From NCBI GenBank assembly GCA_001600635.1, contig BCKL01000025.1, forward strand, positions 248,001 to 312,000: 64,000 nucleotides of DNA. Direction: 5' to 3'. Below the pieces are notes generated by a model. That model had not been told where the DNA came from and did no database searches. It saw only the letters and a list, made by a program, of their open reading frames with translations. Of this stretch, positions 34,719 through 46,439 are shown piece by piece; positions within the stretch are counted from its first letter, which is position 1; each line of letters begins with the position of its first letter. Made by a program: the position numbers and the translations under genes. This stretch comes from Leucosporidium creatinivorum. Its lineage: Eukaryota > Basidiomycota > Microbotryomycetes > Leucosporidiales > Leucosporidiaceae.

Positions 34719-36386
34719 ATGTCGGAACAACAAGGTGTGCACCGACTTCCTTCGCCTCTCTCTCGCCTTCTGTACCCTTGTACACCCTAGTCCGCCCTCT
34801 TTGTCGAGCTCCCAACCCTTCCACGCGCCTCTCGAAGTGGGCGGAGCGACTCCAGCCTTGGCAGACGACGACGACGACGACGTACAGCACGTGTTGGAGC
34901 CTGTACACGACTCACGGTCGACTCAGCCTGCACCTCATCTGGCGCCTCTGTACCAGCAGTCTCGACGGAAAACGCTGTCGTCAGCAGGCGCTCAGCGGCC
35001 AGCAGCCTCGGCCAGCGCCCTACAGCCCTCAGCGGTTAGCTACAAGACCCAGCAGTCTCCAGTCTCAGTCTCCAATTAGTCGCCCCAATCGCCCTACTGT
35101 CCTGCACAACCCTTCCCTCGCCTTACGCGCCCCGTCTCCGGCTCAGCTCTCGACTCGGCTCTCAATTCACAAACACCGACTAACTCGGCTCCGCCTAACC
35201 GCCTAATCCAACCAACTTACGCCCTCTCTCGCCCTCCTTCTCACCAACAGAATGGAACAACGCCCCCGCCGAGCGTGAGCGCGACGTTCGCTCCCCTTCC
35301 CCTCGCCGTGACGGCCGCTCCCGCTCGCCCGTTCGCATGGAGACCGACCGCGATGACCGCAGGGATGATAGGGATCGCAGGGATGACCGCGATGGTGGAG
35401 ACCGTGGGAGGTGAGTCTTTACAGCCTTCGCTCTGAGCGCCGGAGCACGTTGTTTGCCCCGCTCGAAGGGCTGAAGCTGATTCTCGCTTCTGCATCTCCG
35501 TAGGCCTCAGCAGCAGGGCAACAACCCCGGAAACAACCTTCACGTCTCGGGCCTCTCCACCCGCGTCGACGACCGTGACCTCGACGAGGTCTTCAGCAAG
35601 TTCGGCCGCGTACGTTCCGCTGCATGCTCCCTCGTACTCGGCGCAGATGCTAACCCTCTTCTCTTCATCACCGCCAACAGATCCAGAAGTGCCAGGTCAT
35701 GCGCGACCCTCACACCAAGGACTCGCGTGGCTTCGCTTTCGTCACCATGGAGTCGGCCGAGGAGGCTGATGCCGCTATCGTTGGACTCAACGCTACCGAG
35801 CTCATGGGCAGGACCATGAACGTCGAGAAGGCTCGTCGTGGACGTGCTCGCACTCGTGAGTTGCTGGCGTGCCCGAGCTTCCCTTGCCTCGCCGGCGCCG
35901 TCGCTTACCCTCCTCGCCCTTCCTCCTCCCTTCGCGATCCACAGCCACCCCTGGACAGTACCACGGACCTCCCAAGAGGGGTGAGCACCTTTACCGAGCC
36001 TCTCATGTCTCTCGCGCACATCGCTGACCATTCTTGCCCATCTCGCAGAGCTCGGCGGCAACCGCCCCTACGACCCCCGCGGCGGCTACGGCGCTCCCCC
36101 TCCTTCGCGCTACGATGACCGCAGCTACGGCGGAGGAGGATACGGCGGAGGACGTGACGCCTACGGTGGAGGAGGACGTGGTGGAGGAGGGGGATACGGA
36201 GGAGGAGGAAGGGGTTACGACGATAGGGACCAGGGCTACGCCATTCCTATGAGGCAGGACGACCGCAGGGCTGGAGGAGGAGGCAGCAGGTACGATGAGC
36301 CCAGGAGGGATGACAGGAGGAGGGATTACGATGCTCCTCCTCGTGGAGGACGTGATGATCGTGGATACGCCGGAGGTCGCTACTAG
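34719..36386 (+). CDS. Tra2-like RNA-binding protein (RRM, Arg/Ser and Gly-rich)
   Basis: Probable splicing regulator or SR-like factor. Six exons (34719..34734, 35251..35410, 35504..35609, 35681..35855, 35945..35980, 36049..36386) join in phase to 276 residues. After MSEQQ and an Arg/Asp/Ser-rich block (RRDGRSRSPVR) comes one RRM: RNP2 LHVSGL and RNP1 RGFAFVTM, with FSKFGRIQKCQVMRDPHT between, the order and wording of Tra2 and related proteins. A linker with RRGRARTPTPGQYHG matches the Tra2 TP-rich linker. The C-terminus is rich in RGG, YGGG and DDR repeats. Exon 1 is only 16 nt, and intron 1 (516 nt) is about nine times the local norm, a place where such genes often self-regulate. Confidence 0.88.
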
Positions 36387-36520
36387 GCGATCCCAATTGC
36401 TTGAGCTTCGGCTTCGGATACGCTTCTCTCTATGTGCGCTTGCTTCAGATCGAGTTCGAGATGATTGACAATTCAGTTTAAACAGCTGTCTTTTCGAGGT
36501 TCGGTCGAGAGAGAACGAGA

Positions 36521-36570
36521 GCCGAGAGTCCGAACGAGTGATTCGCCGAGAGAGTCCGAACGAGTGATTC
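36521..36570 (+). repeat. Short tandem repeat, two copies of about 25 bp
   Basis: GCCGAGAGTCCGAACGAGTG followed by ATTC occurs at 36521..36544 and again at 36545..36570 with two extra bases, followed by a partial third GCCGAG. It lies in the 300-bp gap where two genes converge. Confidence 0.8.
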
Positions 36571-36686
36571 GCCGAGCTTTCGCGATACGTAAAGCACTCG
36601 CTCGATAGCAAGGTCTCTCGTTTCATCGTGGCTGTTCCCTACGCTTCCCCTCCGATCCTCTCCCTCACCCCGATCCTCTTCGCCTC

Positions 36687-39600
36687 TCACTCCTGCCTCC
36701 CTCCCCTCGGCCCAGCAGGCTTAACCCTCGACTCCAACGGCTCCCCCTCCTGTCTCCCTCCTCTAGAGAGTGCCCCAAAGAACGATGCCCGTCGACCACC
36801 TGCCGGACGTGAGGTGGAGCGAGTGCGAAGAACGGGCGCTTCGCTGTAGTTGGCGCCGTAGCCTGGGAGACGGGAAGTGGTCAGCAAGACGGAAAGGATG
36901 CACGAGGACAGTTCTGCGCGTACTGGGGTAGTGCTCGACGGCGGTGGCGTGCGTCGAGGTCGGAGGAACTGCAGGTGGAGAAGAGCGCCGAGATGGTCAG
37001 CCGAGCGCATCCCGACCAGTCTCAGAGGCAGAGAAACTCACCAGCTGCTTCCTCACTTCCAGAGCTATGTCCTGCGACGCGCTCCGGCGCGTGTGGATGA
37101 GCATGCTCGCCGATGAGCGTCGACTCGCCATGCACCGGCGGTCGTCGAGGGAGGTGTGCTTGAGATGTAGGAGGGTAGGCGAAGTCTTGTTGATGCACGT
37201 GATCTGGATTGGCGTGGAAATCGAACCCAGCCTTCTCGGTGAAGGGGGAGATGCCTGCGCCCGAAGACGGAAGGTGAGCTGGTCTCCGCCGAGCTGAGCG
37301 AAGGAATGGGACTCACCTGCTTCCCCGCCCTTGTCGTCATATTTCTCCTCGTCGTTTCCGCCCCAGACGGGATCGTGGAAGAAGTCGTCAGAAGCTGCAG
37401 AAGGCGTCAAACAGTCAGCCGTGCTCGGCGACCAAGGAAAGCGGGTTGAAAGCGTACAAGCGCGCACATGCGAGTCTCGACCGTGAACGCCGCCGTGCAG
37501 AGAGCCGTGTGTCGGTATCTTGGAAGCTGTCGAGGAGCGCGGTAAGGTGACAGCCTCTCACGGAAAGCGAGGCAAGGCGAACTTACTGCTCGGCCGACCT
37601 TGATTCTCATGCCTCGACGAAGTGGAGTGAGCTGAAGATAACGCGACGGGGCGGACACGGTCGTCTGCTATTCCCTGCTGATCATCTACGAACAGAAGAG
37701 CGGAAGTCAGCTCAGCGATGGCACTTCAAGAAGCGCGCCGAGCTCGCGAAGAAACGGCCCCGCACCCTCACCGAGTGCCCCAGAAACGTGGACTTCGTAG
37801 TCTTTGTCGTTCGGCGGGTGAGACGTCAAAGGTCCGGGTGGAGGAGGGCGACGGCTGTGCCGGAGGGGTGTAGACGCCGTCGTAGAGTTCTCTGTCGAAG
37901 GATGGGTCAGCAAGTCTGCGCATTGCCGAGGGCGGAGAGGTCCAGCGCTACCACAATCTCAGAGACTCACCAGAGTTGGGTGGTGGAATGAGACCTTGTT
38001 CCAAGAGGGCCCGATGATTACTCTCCTGCGATGTGAGAAGACGGAGAGGAAGGGGCCGGCAGTCGAATTAGCTCGGCTCACGATACCACCCTCCGCTGAA
38101 ACCTCTGAAGGGAGGGACATGCCTGGGCAACGATCTTGGTGATGAGAGCCTTCCTTTGCACCCCAACATGCCGTACGTTGTCGGCGTCGGCGATGGCTTC
38201 GAGCTCGGAGCGACTGAAGCCTTGCAGCTCGTGCTTCCCTGTACATCATATCAGTCGAGTCAGCGGAGCACGAGCACAAGGGAGAGAACCAGAAGCTGTA
38301 CTCACTCCTTTTGTCCATAGAAGGCGTCCATCCGCGCAGTGCAAAGCCGATGGCGAAGATGCCCCAAAAGCCGAGAATGACTGTGGGCCCGCAAAGCGCG
38401 AATCAGCATACACCGATGGGCAGAGAGGGTGTTGACTAACGGTTTTGAAGAATCGAGACTGTTTCAAGGAGCCAGCGAGGGTACTGAGGTCAGCGAGCCG
38501 CATTCAAGTTGCCTTCATATCTCGCCGAGCGCGAGCGTCGAGCGCTTCACGGCGCAAGGAGGACACGTACAGTTGAGTGAGGTCCCAGCCACAAGCATGA
38601 AGTCGTTGAGAGCATTACTCCAGACGAGTATGAGGCAGATGAGCTGGCAAACGGCAAATCGAGGCGAGGAGGGGAGATCAGCTTCGAGCTTGAGTGAGAA
38701 CCCATCAAGGCGTTAAACGCCTCACCCAGCCGGCGTAGATGAGCATGGGGACGATGTAGCGTAACGCGAACGCCGGTTTTGTCATGCAGAACGCGCGTTG
38801 AACCCTGTTCATGAGCGATTATGAGTAGAGGAAGACCGAAGTCGAAGCGAGGAGACCTACAAGGTCATGCCGGGAGCGGAGGACTGGCGAGGACGTTTCG
38901 GGGCGGCGGGCTCCTTCCATTGGCCGTGGTGCATAGCTACCATGCCCCACATCACGCTCGTGATGACGAGGGCGATGGAGAGAAGAAGGATGGGGAAGGC
39001 GACGAACAGGCCGTTGACGTTCTCGGCGATGAGGTCTTCGCCTGCGAGTGAGCGGGTTAGCTGCTCCCTTCGAAAGGAGAGCGCAACGCTTACAATTTCC
39101 CTGCCAGAAGCTCGAGTCCGAAGCGGTCACAACCACGACGTAGACGCCTATCCAAGCGCCGAGCGAGAGGGTGAAGAAGGCCGCCGTGACGAGGGCTACG
39201 TGCCGCCGATGAGTGAGGTAAAGCTTGCGGAACAGCCCATCTCCTGGTCTGAAGTTTGAATCAGTATGACGTATGAGGCCTGGTGAAGGTCACGGACGAG
39301 CTCACCGATGCCAATGCGAGTGCTTGTGCTTCTCCTCGGGCGTGCCATGGTGGTAGACGCGGAGGAACTCTTGGTAGTCAACATCGCTTTTGAAGCCTTG
39401 TAGCTCGTGTAGGCGTGCGAAGAAGATGGTGCTGAGAGGGGCGACGCAGCTGCCAGCCCTGCTCGTCTCCGGTGGTCAGCTCGGCGCTCTCCGAGAGGCG
39501 GTCTGAGTCAATGCGACGTGATTCAGACCCCAAACGACTTACATGAGGAAAGCAAACTTTGCATGAAACCTTTGGATGCCTCCGTTGACCGCAAAGATGT

Positions 39601-40271
39601 ACCTGCGCCGGCGGAGAGCAAGCGACGACGTAACTTTAAGCGAAGGCGGGGGTGAGGACGCTCGAGCAAGACGATTAAGCGTACCGAAGGATCACTGTCA
39701 TTATGTACATGTTTGCGAAGAGTACTGCTCGGATCGAAGAGGCATGTCAGCGGATTTTCGGGCGAGAGTGCTGGCGCTCGGAGTGGCTGCTCGGCGACTC
39801 GGAAGAGGTGCGAAAGAGGCTAACCTTGTCCAGCTACAGTAGCTGTGGCCTCAGTAGGAGCGAACCACTGAAGTATAGTCGAACAGAAGGTCGCTATCAC
39901 CAGACCAATCACGGTTCCTCCGCCAGAGATGGCCGGCTGTGAAAGCGAGGCGAGCATGTGAGTCCTACACGAGCCGACGGCAAGACGGCCAGCTTACACT
40001 TGGACATAACGAGCAACAAATATCGCCCACTGTTGACCATCCTGCAGCGCAGAAAGCTCCCTGCGAGGTGAAGAAGTCTGAGCCTTCGGCTCTGAAGCCC
40101 CTCCAAATTCATCCGACCGAGAGAGCCGAGTAGCTTTGTAGGAGAGCGAGAGAGTCCACTTCTGCTCTGTAGCGAGAACGCTAGCCATCTCGAAACCGCA
40201 CTCACCGGCGTCAGATTGGGGCAGCGCTCGAGAAAGAGCCCTGTATCGACATAGCCGTTCCAGAGAGACAT
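36687..40271 (-). CDS. Seven-span membrane protein with long polar C-tail
   Basis: Unknown, split into about 17 small exons that I could join in one frame. The short N-terminus (MSLWNGYVDTGLFLER) precedes seven hydrophobic stretches, including GGGTVIGLVIATFCSTILQW, LFANMYIMTVILRYIFAV, VALVTAAFFTLSLGAWIGVY, LFVAFPILLLSIALVITSV, LRYIVPMLIYAGWLICLIL and LQNLILGFWGIFAIGFAL. A His-rich loop (EEKHKHSHWH) lies between spans 3 and 4. After span 7 comes FSRSELEAIADADNVRHVG and RKALITKIVAQ, a helical SAP-like piece, then 250 polar residues ending near PAGPRGGRQE. Seven spans plus a signalling-type tail recall a G-protein-coupled receptor, but no receptor family motif is seen, so this is only a topology resemblance. 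Confidence 0.7.
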
Positions 40272-40840
40272 GCCTACAGCGCTTCACTTGAGCTGTAGAG
40301 TAGATGAGAATATGCAGCTCGTGACTAGAGCGAGGCAAGCAGGCAGCGAGATGAAGCTCAAAGACGAGTGACAAGGAAGAAGGAGAGAGGTGAAGAGCCG
40401 AAGTTGTAAGTCGTCTGACCATTGATCTCTCCGGCGGCGCGGGGAGGGGGATTCGGGCGGACAATTCAGGAGCGCCCAGGGCAATCTTCGCTTGATGCTG
40501 GGGCTGTGCGCTCAGATACCGGCTGCAGGCGACTGGCGCCGAGCGGAACGAAGCCGAGCAAGGGGAGAGCGCTCCGTAAGGCTGGGGAAGCTGCTTGACA
40601 CAGCACCGCTGTTCGAGATAACTTATCTGAGGCTGTACGAATGTGGAGAGAACAGAAGACGGTGCGTGGACTCCTGCGGCCTCCGTGGAGGCCCGAGCTT
40701 TTTTGGCGCCGGCGTCTCTTTCCCTCCCTCGTCTCCCTCGTCTCGTCTGCTCGCCTCTTTCACTTAGCCTCTTCACTCAAGCCACTCAACTACACATCTA
40801 TTCAACCTTCGATTGTCAGTTCAGGCTACTCGACTACAGA
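40272..40840. promoter_or_regulatory. Divergent promoter between two membrane-protein genes
   Basis: About 570 bases between divergent starts of two multispan proteins of unknown function, so they might be co-regulated. The plus-strand leader ends in a CA/CT-rich stretch before the ATG. No TATA box was recognised. Confidence 0.4.
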
Positions 40841-42835
40841 ATGTTCAACACGGCGTTCACGGAGGCCGGTGGGACTGGAATCATCGAGAAGTGGTGTAGC
40901 TCTGCCGAGACCTACACTACCTGCAGAGGCCTGTGTGCATATACGTCAACCAGTGGGAACGGGTGAGGAAACGTCTCATTTTGCTGCGCCGAGCTGTTCC
41001 CATCCGCGCCGAGCCCACGCCGAGCTGAGCTAACAATCACCCTCCTTCTCACCCTCAGACAGATCCTCTGGGCATTCTGTGAGTCCTCGATTCGGCCATT
41101 GCTAGGGATCAGAAGCTACGCTAACTTGCTCGACCTCTACAGTCTCCACCCTCGCCATCTGCATCACCATCTGCCTCGCCGCTCAAGAAGCATGGCCAAT
41201 CTTGGGAGGGCAGGCGCTCTTTGTCATTGCTCAGACTTTCGTCGTATGGATCATGGTATCTCAGGTAAGTACAGCTACACGCGAAGCGAAACTCGGCGCC
41301 CAGACCGCGAGCTGATTCTTCAGGACCTCACAGGACACGAGAGCCATCGCCCGATGGCACGCTTCCTTCGCCTTCGTCCTCAGCCAGAGTTGGGTCCCAA
41401 TCGGTACGCTCAGTATCTTCTCGGCTGTACCTAGCCTCTCTGCTCGCCGTTTCGGCCGCACCTGCACATCCGGCTGCCCTCTCGCTCGTGATTCATCATC
41501 GCCGAGCAGTCGCCGAATTGTCTTGCGGTTGACTTCAACGGTTCAGACTGACAGGGCTGAGAAAGCTGACCTCGAGTGTTGTTTCTTCGCAGTCACGGCC
41601 TCATTATTCTCTCCTATATGGGCGCAAAACGGCTCAACACCAGCAAAAGTCCACGAGCTCGAGCTGATGAGGGACGTCCACGACGCCAAGATGCGCCTCA
41701 AGCGTGCCGCGTCGGCTTCACTAGACCAGCATGATGCACAAAACGTCCTCGACGCTCAGGCCCTCCTCAAGGACGCCGACTTCGAGCTCAAGGAGCAGAT
41801 CCAGCTCGAGAGTCATCTACACAAGGGCCTCGCCATCAAAGCTGTACGCTCTGCCTCTCTTATCGACGCTGTTGCCGCTGCTGATGTGTCTCAACAACTG
41901 CAGGCGATTGCCGGATCTGTCTGGATCGCGATTCTTCTCATCTCGCTTTGGTTCATGATCACTCACGTCTGGGGAGGGGACTACGACTTCTCGGAGCATG
42001 CATGCGAGATGCGAGATGACGTTCAGACTTCACTTCGGAGCATGAAGTACTTCTGTGAGTCGCTGGCTCGGGCTCGCCGCTCGTCTTCGCCGCATCATCG
42101 CTGACCAGCAATCAACGTCCCGCAGCCTGGGTCTCGCTTGTCTTTGGCTTCATCCTTGTTTTTGCTCAGACTCTATCCCCGATTTTCTTGAAGAAAGGGG
42201 GAGCGGAGCTCTACCTCGACCTGTAAGCGTTTGTCGCCTCTTCGCCGAGCAGGCGCCCTTCGCTGACCCCTGCTTCGCTCGCCCTTTCTTCAACCTCACA
42301 TTATCTCCGATACTTTACACAGGATCCACCCTCACATCAAGAAGGCTGGGACTGCCCTCAATGGCAAGGCGGAACGGGCGGAAGCGGCACTCAAAGCCTC
42401 AGCGAAGGCAGAGAGGAAGAGGCAGAGTTCGGTCGGGACGGAGGTCGCAAGGCAGAAGCTCGTACGGGAGTCTGAATGGGTGCAGCGTGGTGCCACTGCC
42501 ATCATGTTCGCGTTTTGGGGGGGAGGGGTGGTCGTGATCTGGCTCATCGCCTCATCGCAGTTTCTCCTCCAAGGCAACGATCCGTGGACCTTCGGACAGG
42601 TCAGTCACTCTCTCGATCAGTCCCTCAGCTTACTTTGACAAGCGCGGAGTGTAGCTCCGGCATCTGAAGCTGCAAAGCTGACCTCCTCGCTTCTCGGCGC
42701 TCGCAGACTGCTCCGCTCGTCGTGCTCGTCCCGAACGCCGTCGCCATTTGGGGCGCATGGCGCGCTCGCAACGACACCCAAATCTCTCTCGCCAACCTCA
42801 AGCGAGCCCGGGATGCTGAGACGCAGCAGGCGTGA
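40841..42835 (+). CDS. Unknown multispan membrane protein
   Basis: Not recognised. About ten exons read in one frame from MFNTAFTEAGGTGIIEKWC to AETQQA. Hydrophobic spans include FSTLAICITICLAAQEAW, ALFVIAQTFVVWIMVSQ, HASFAFVLSQSWVPIVTASL, GSVWIAILLISLWFMI, WVSLVFGFILVFAQTL, MFAFWGGGVVVIWLIAS and PLVVLVPNAVAIWGAW. Between spans 3 and 4 is an 80-residue charged helix (LELMRDVHDAKMRLKRAA) and near the end a Lys/Ala-rich helix (KAERAEAALKASAKAERK); both could form coiled coils. The intron near 41415..41592 is about 180 nt. It is head to head with the seven-span gene. Confidence 0.65.
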
Positions 42836-43049
42836 AATCGGGATGGACAGGCTGTGGGCGCTGCGCCGAGGAGGACGAGTCGAGCGTAAGGCATCGAGTT
42901 GAAACAGCAGGCAGATGAAACAGCAAGCCATGAAGCTTTTGCGTAGATCTGCGATACTGCGAGAGGCAGGGGGTTGGCGAGACTTCAGAACGCTTCGCCG
43001 AGTTTTTGCAAACCGTCGAAACCTGCGTAACAGCATCTTGCACACAAGT

Positions 43050-46000
43050 CTACAGCTTCGAGGAAGCCTTCGAGAGCTTCTTGCCTCGCTCCAGGATGGG
43101 TTTGATACTCTCCTTGTACCTATGAACGAGATTCTGTCAGCCGATCAGCGCGCCGAGGGAGAGGCTCAGAGCTCTCACATCTGCGTCCTGACTTCGGCGT
43201 TCCCGACATTGGCATCCAAATCGTTCTTTGCGCGTTGGAGCATCGTTTCGTAGGGCTCCCCACCGTGCCGCCCGACCTACAGTCGCGCGAATGGGGGAGT
43301 CAGTTCGGCGAACTCTCTCGCGCTCGCCGGAGAGCTAACGTACCGCACTATCCAGCTCCCAATCACTGAATCCGAAAGCATCCACCAAGCCGACCGCCTG
43401 AGGAAGAAGCTCCTTGGCAAGCACGTTGACTTGCTCGCGAAGCGCTTCGATTGCGCCGACCGAGGCGGTCAAGGAGGGGTCGAGGGAGGGAGGCGAAGGA
43501 GTGAGGATGCCGAACTCGAGGAGGGCGGGTAAAGCTGACTCGATGGTGTGGAGAATGTACTGTAGGACAAGGCAAAGGCGCGACGGAAGCGAGAATCAGC
43601 CGACCGATGAGCGAGAAAGGCGGATCGCATCGAAGTACGTACAAAGTTGACCAATGTCTTCAACACCTCCTTCTCCTTGATCCCTGCTCCATTGCTCAGC
43701 AACCCGTCTTCACCCTGAACGGCCTCCATCATCCTCCTCACTAGGAAGGCCTCGGTGATTCCCTTGCTGACCTCCACACACTCGTGGCTGAGCTCGCTCC
43801 ACTTCTTGCCACCCTGCACCAATTGGGCAAGTCGAGCGACGCCAAAGGATGCGCGGAGGGAGATGAGTTGAAGTTGGAGATCAGGCGAGAGGAAGGAAGA
43901 AGGGGAGGAGACGACGAGCGGGAGGGCAGGGAGAGGGTGTAGCGAGCTGAGGTAGGCGGAGGAAGGAGAGAGCGTGGTCTTTGGCGTGGTGAGAAAAGTG
44001 GAAAGGGATTTGAGCGCCGAGCGGGCGACTTGTAGGTGCAGGATGCTGAGTGGCGAGACCACAACATCAGTTCGGCTCTCGAATCGGTGACAGAGGTGAA
44101 AAACCTCACGCACTAGTTGTCTCCTTCGTAGGTGACCGAAGGCAACTCGTTGGCAAAGATCTTGCCCGCTCCGCTCCCATCGAGGAAGCCATGACCTCCC
44201 ATAGCTCGGCGAACGGTTTCCACTCCATCGACGATGCCCGCCGAGACGTAAGTTTTGAGCCCTGACGAGACGGCGTGTGTCTCTGCGAGGAGAGACGCAT
44301 CCCCAGTAGCTAGCTGCGAGGCCATCGAGCGGTAGAGGTCGGCCTGGAGATGCGAGTCGTTAGCGCCGAGTGCAGCCCGGCTGGTCCTCCCTCGCAGCTC
44401 ACCATGTCCTTGCCAGCTGTGATGAAGACGTAGGCCCTAGCGATCTGAGGAAGCACTCGCATGTAGACGCCAGGGTAGGTGATCACTTGATGCTCGACGC
44501 CGTAGCTCGGCTCTCCCTTTGTGAGCTCGGGGTTGGCGAACTGACGGCGCGAGTGGAGGTAGCGGGTCGAGATGGTGACGGCTGGAGGGTGTGGCGTCAA
44601 TGAAGACAGTTAGCTTCAGTTCCGACGATAAACAAGCAGCCGAAGCGGCAACGCTTCACCCCTTCTCGCCAAGAAATGGAGCGAGAACTCACCTTTCGCC
44701 AAACTCCAAGCCAGACTCCCGATCATCTGTGCACGAATGAAGATCATGCCGCCATATGCCAGCTTGTCGTGTGGTGGCTTGCTGTAGGTGCCTTCGGGGC
44801 TGACGCGGGCGAAACGAGCCAGCATTTGCGAGCGAGGGATCCGAACAGAGGAGAAACGGGCCCCTGTAGGAAGACACGCCGGGCGAGAGTCAGCTTTGGA
44901 GCGAGAGCGAGCTTAATCGAGCTTAGAAGGCAACGGCGAGCTTCATGGCCGAAGATTTGGCCGCCGACGATAAGTGAAAGAGGTAGCGCCGACTCACAGC
45001 CATTGTCGACGGCGGCCATCGCTCCGTGCACCTTGGGACCGATCTCGCCAGCCTCAATACCGGGCATGAGCGAATGGTCTTCGAGCGAGCGAACTGTAGG
45101 TCGAGAAATTAGCACATTGAGCCAAAGGACTCGCGAGGAGTAACGCCGAGCTCACGCTGGACCAAGAAAAGATGAGGGCCCATGTCTTTGTCCTTGAGGA
45201 GGAGACGGGCTTGCACCACTCCATGTGTCGCCATGATACCGAGACCGCCGATCCACCTGCGCACCACGAGAGGAAGTCAGCGCCAAGCTTCGGGGCGCCT
45301 CGTCCAGTCGCAGCGAGCTCACCATTTCGTACTGGAGATGGTCGGCGAGTTGAGCACGAACTCTTGAGTTGCTACATCGTAGGTCGAGGTCGTTTCCAGC
45401 TCTGCAGAGAGCGAAGAACGGTCAGCTCGGCACTGAAGAGCCGCACCAGCTGCGCCGAGAAGGGCCCAACTCACGCTGGACGTTTGATCCGTGGCCAAGC
45501 TCGGTCTGCATGTAGCATCCTAGGATCTGTGTGGATATTCTGCTGTCAGTCCGAGTGCGCAGAGTCAAGCAGGAAGGACGAACCTCGTGGTTCATGCACT
45601 TGGGCAACCAAATTGCCTGCTGCTCGTCTGAACATTGGGCGGCGATGACAGGCTGGAAGGCTGTACATTTGACGGATCAGCGAAGAGGTCCGAGTAACAT
45701 CAAGGCAAGTACTCACCGACTTCGTGGAGGTTCAAGCCGAGCGGTTCGCCGGTCGCCGAAAGAGCCTCGAGATACTGCCGACGCAACTTCGAGTCAGCTG
45801 GGAGCACAGCATGACAGTACCAAGAGCGTCCAACTCACCTCCGTGTAGCCCCACCCCTTCTCATCGCACAGCTCCATCAACCGCCTACTGATCCTCAACC
45901 CCGCCGCCATCCGCTCACTACGCGCCATGTAAGGCCTATAACGTCGTGTATCAGCACCTCACTCCCTATACGATCACTCAGAGTCCAACTCACCGCTTCC

Positions 46001-46157
46001 CCTTATCGAACGCCTCCTCCGTCTCAAGAACCTCAACTATCCGCTTTCGCATCTCTCCGTCTCTGCTCCCCGCGTTCAGCAGCTTGTTGAGCGCCTGTGG
46101 GTCGAAAGAGACGGTCTTCCGAGCGTTCTGTAGGTCGATTGTCGATTGTGATGGCAT
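43050..46157 (-). CDS. POX1: Peroxisomal acyl-CoA oxidase
   Basis: First enzyme of peroxisomal beta-oxidation: FAD-dependent oxidation of acyl-CoA to trans-2-enoyl-CoA with H2O2 release. About 13 exons. Recognisable parts are STIDLQNARKTVSFDPQALN at the start, LGCYMQTELGHGSNVQ (substrate/FAD domain), STKWWIGGLG, HLFLVQVRSLEDHSLMPG, IGPKVHGAMAAVDNG, FSSVRIPRSQML, and VRRAMGGHGFLDGSGA in the FAD-binding C-terminal part. A last exon ends KASSKL, so the final SKL is a canonical PTS1 peroxisomal signal. The ATG at 46157 was chosen because upstream in-frame starts are not ATG. The gene symbol follows fungal usage; substrate chain length cannot be told. Confidence 0.95.
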
Positions 46158-46439
46158 CGAGGTGGTGGTGTGGGAAGAGCGAGAGAAGGAGCACGGTCGG
46201 GAAGGCCAAGTCGCCGGCGAGCCTTGTGGGGTGCGGGGAGCTGAGGTCAAGAGCCATGCTCCGCTGGCTTGGACACACGTAAGAGCGGTTTGACAGTAAG
46301 GAAGAGTTGCTCGGTCGAGGAAAGAGCGAAAAGACCGAACCCCCTCTGCCTGCTCGCCGAGGTCCTTTTCTGTCTGCTCTGAAGTACAACAAGCTCCTGC
46401 AAGTTAAGCACCATCTCTCTAAACTCGATCCTACGCCTC

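Noticed and set aside
36687-40271. Calling the seven-span protein a G-protein-coupled receptor
   Set aside because: Topology alone; no receptor-family motif was seen.
45990-46250. Longer N-terminus for acyl-CoA oxidase
   Set aside because: The extension would start at a non-ATG codon; the ATG at 46157 gives a family-like N-terminus.
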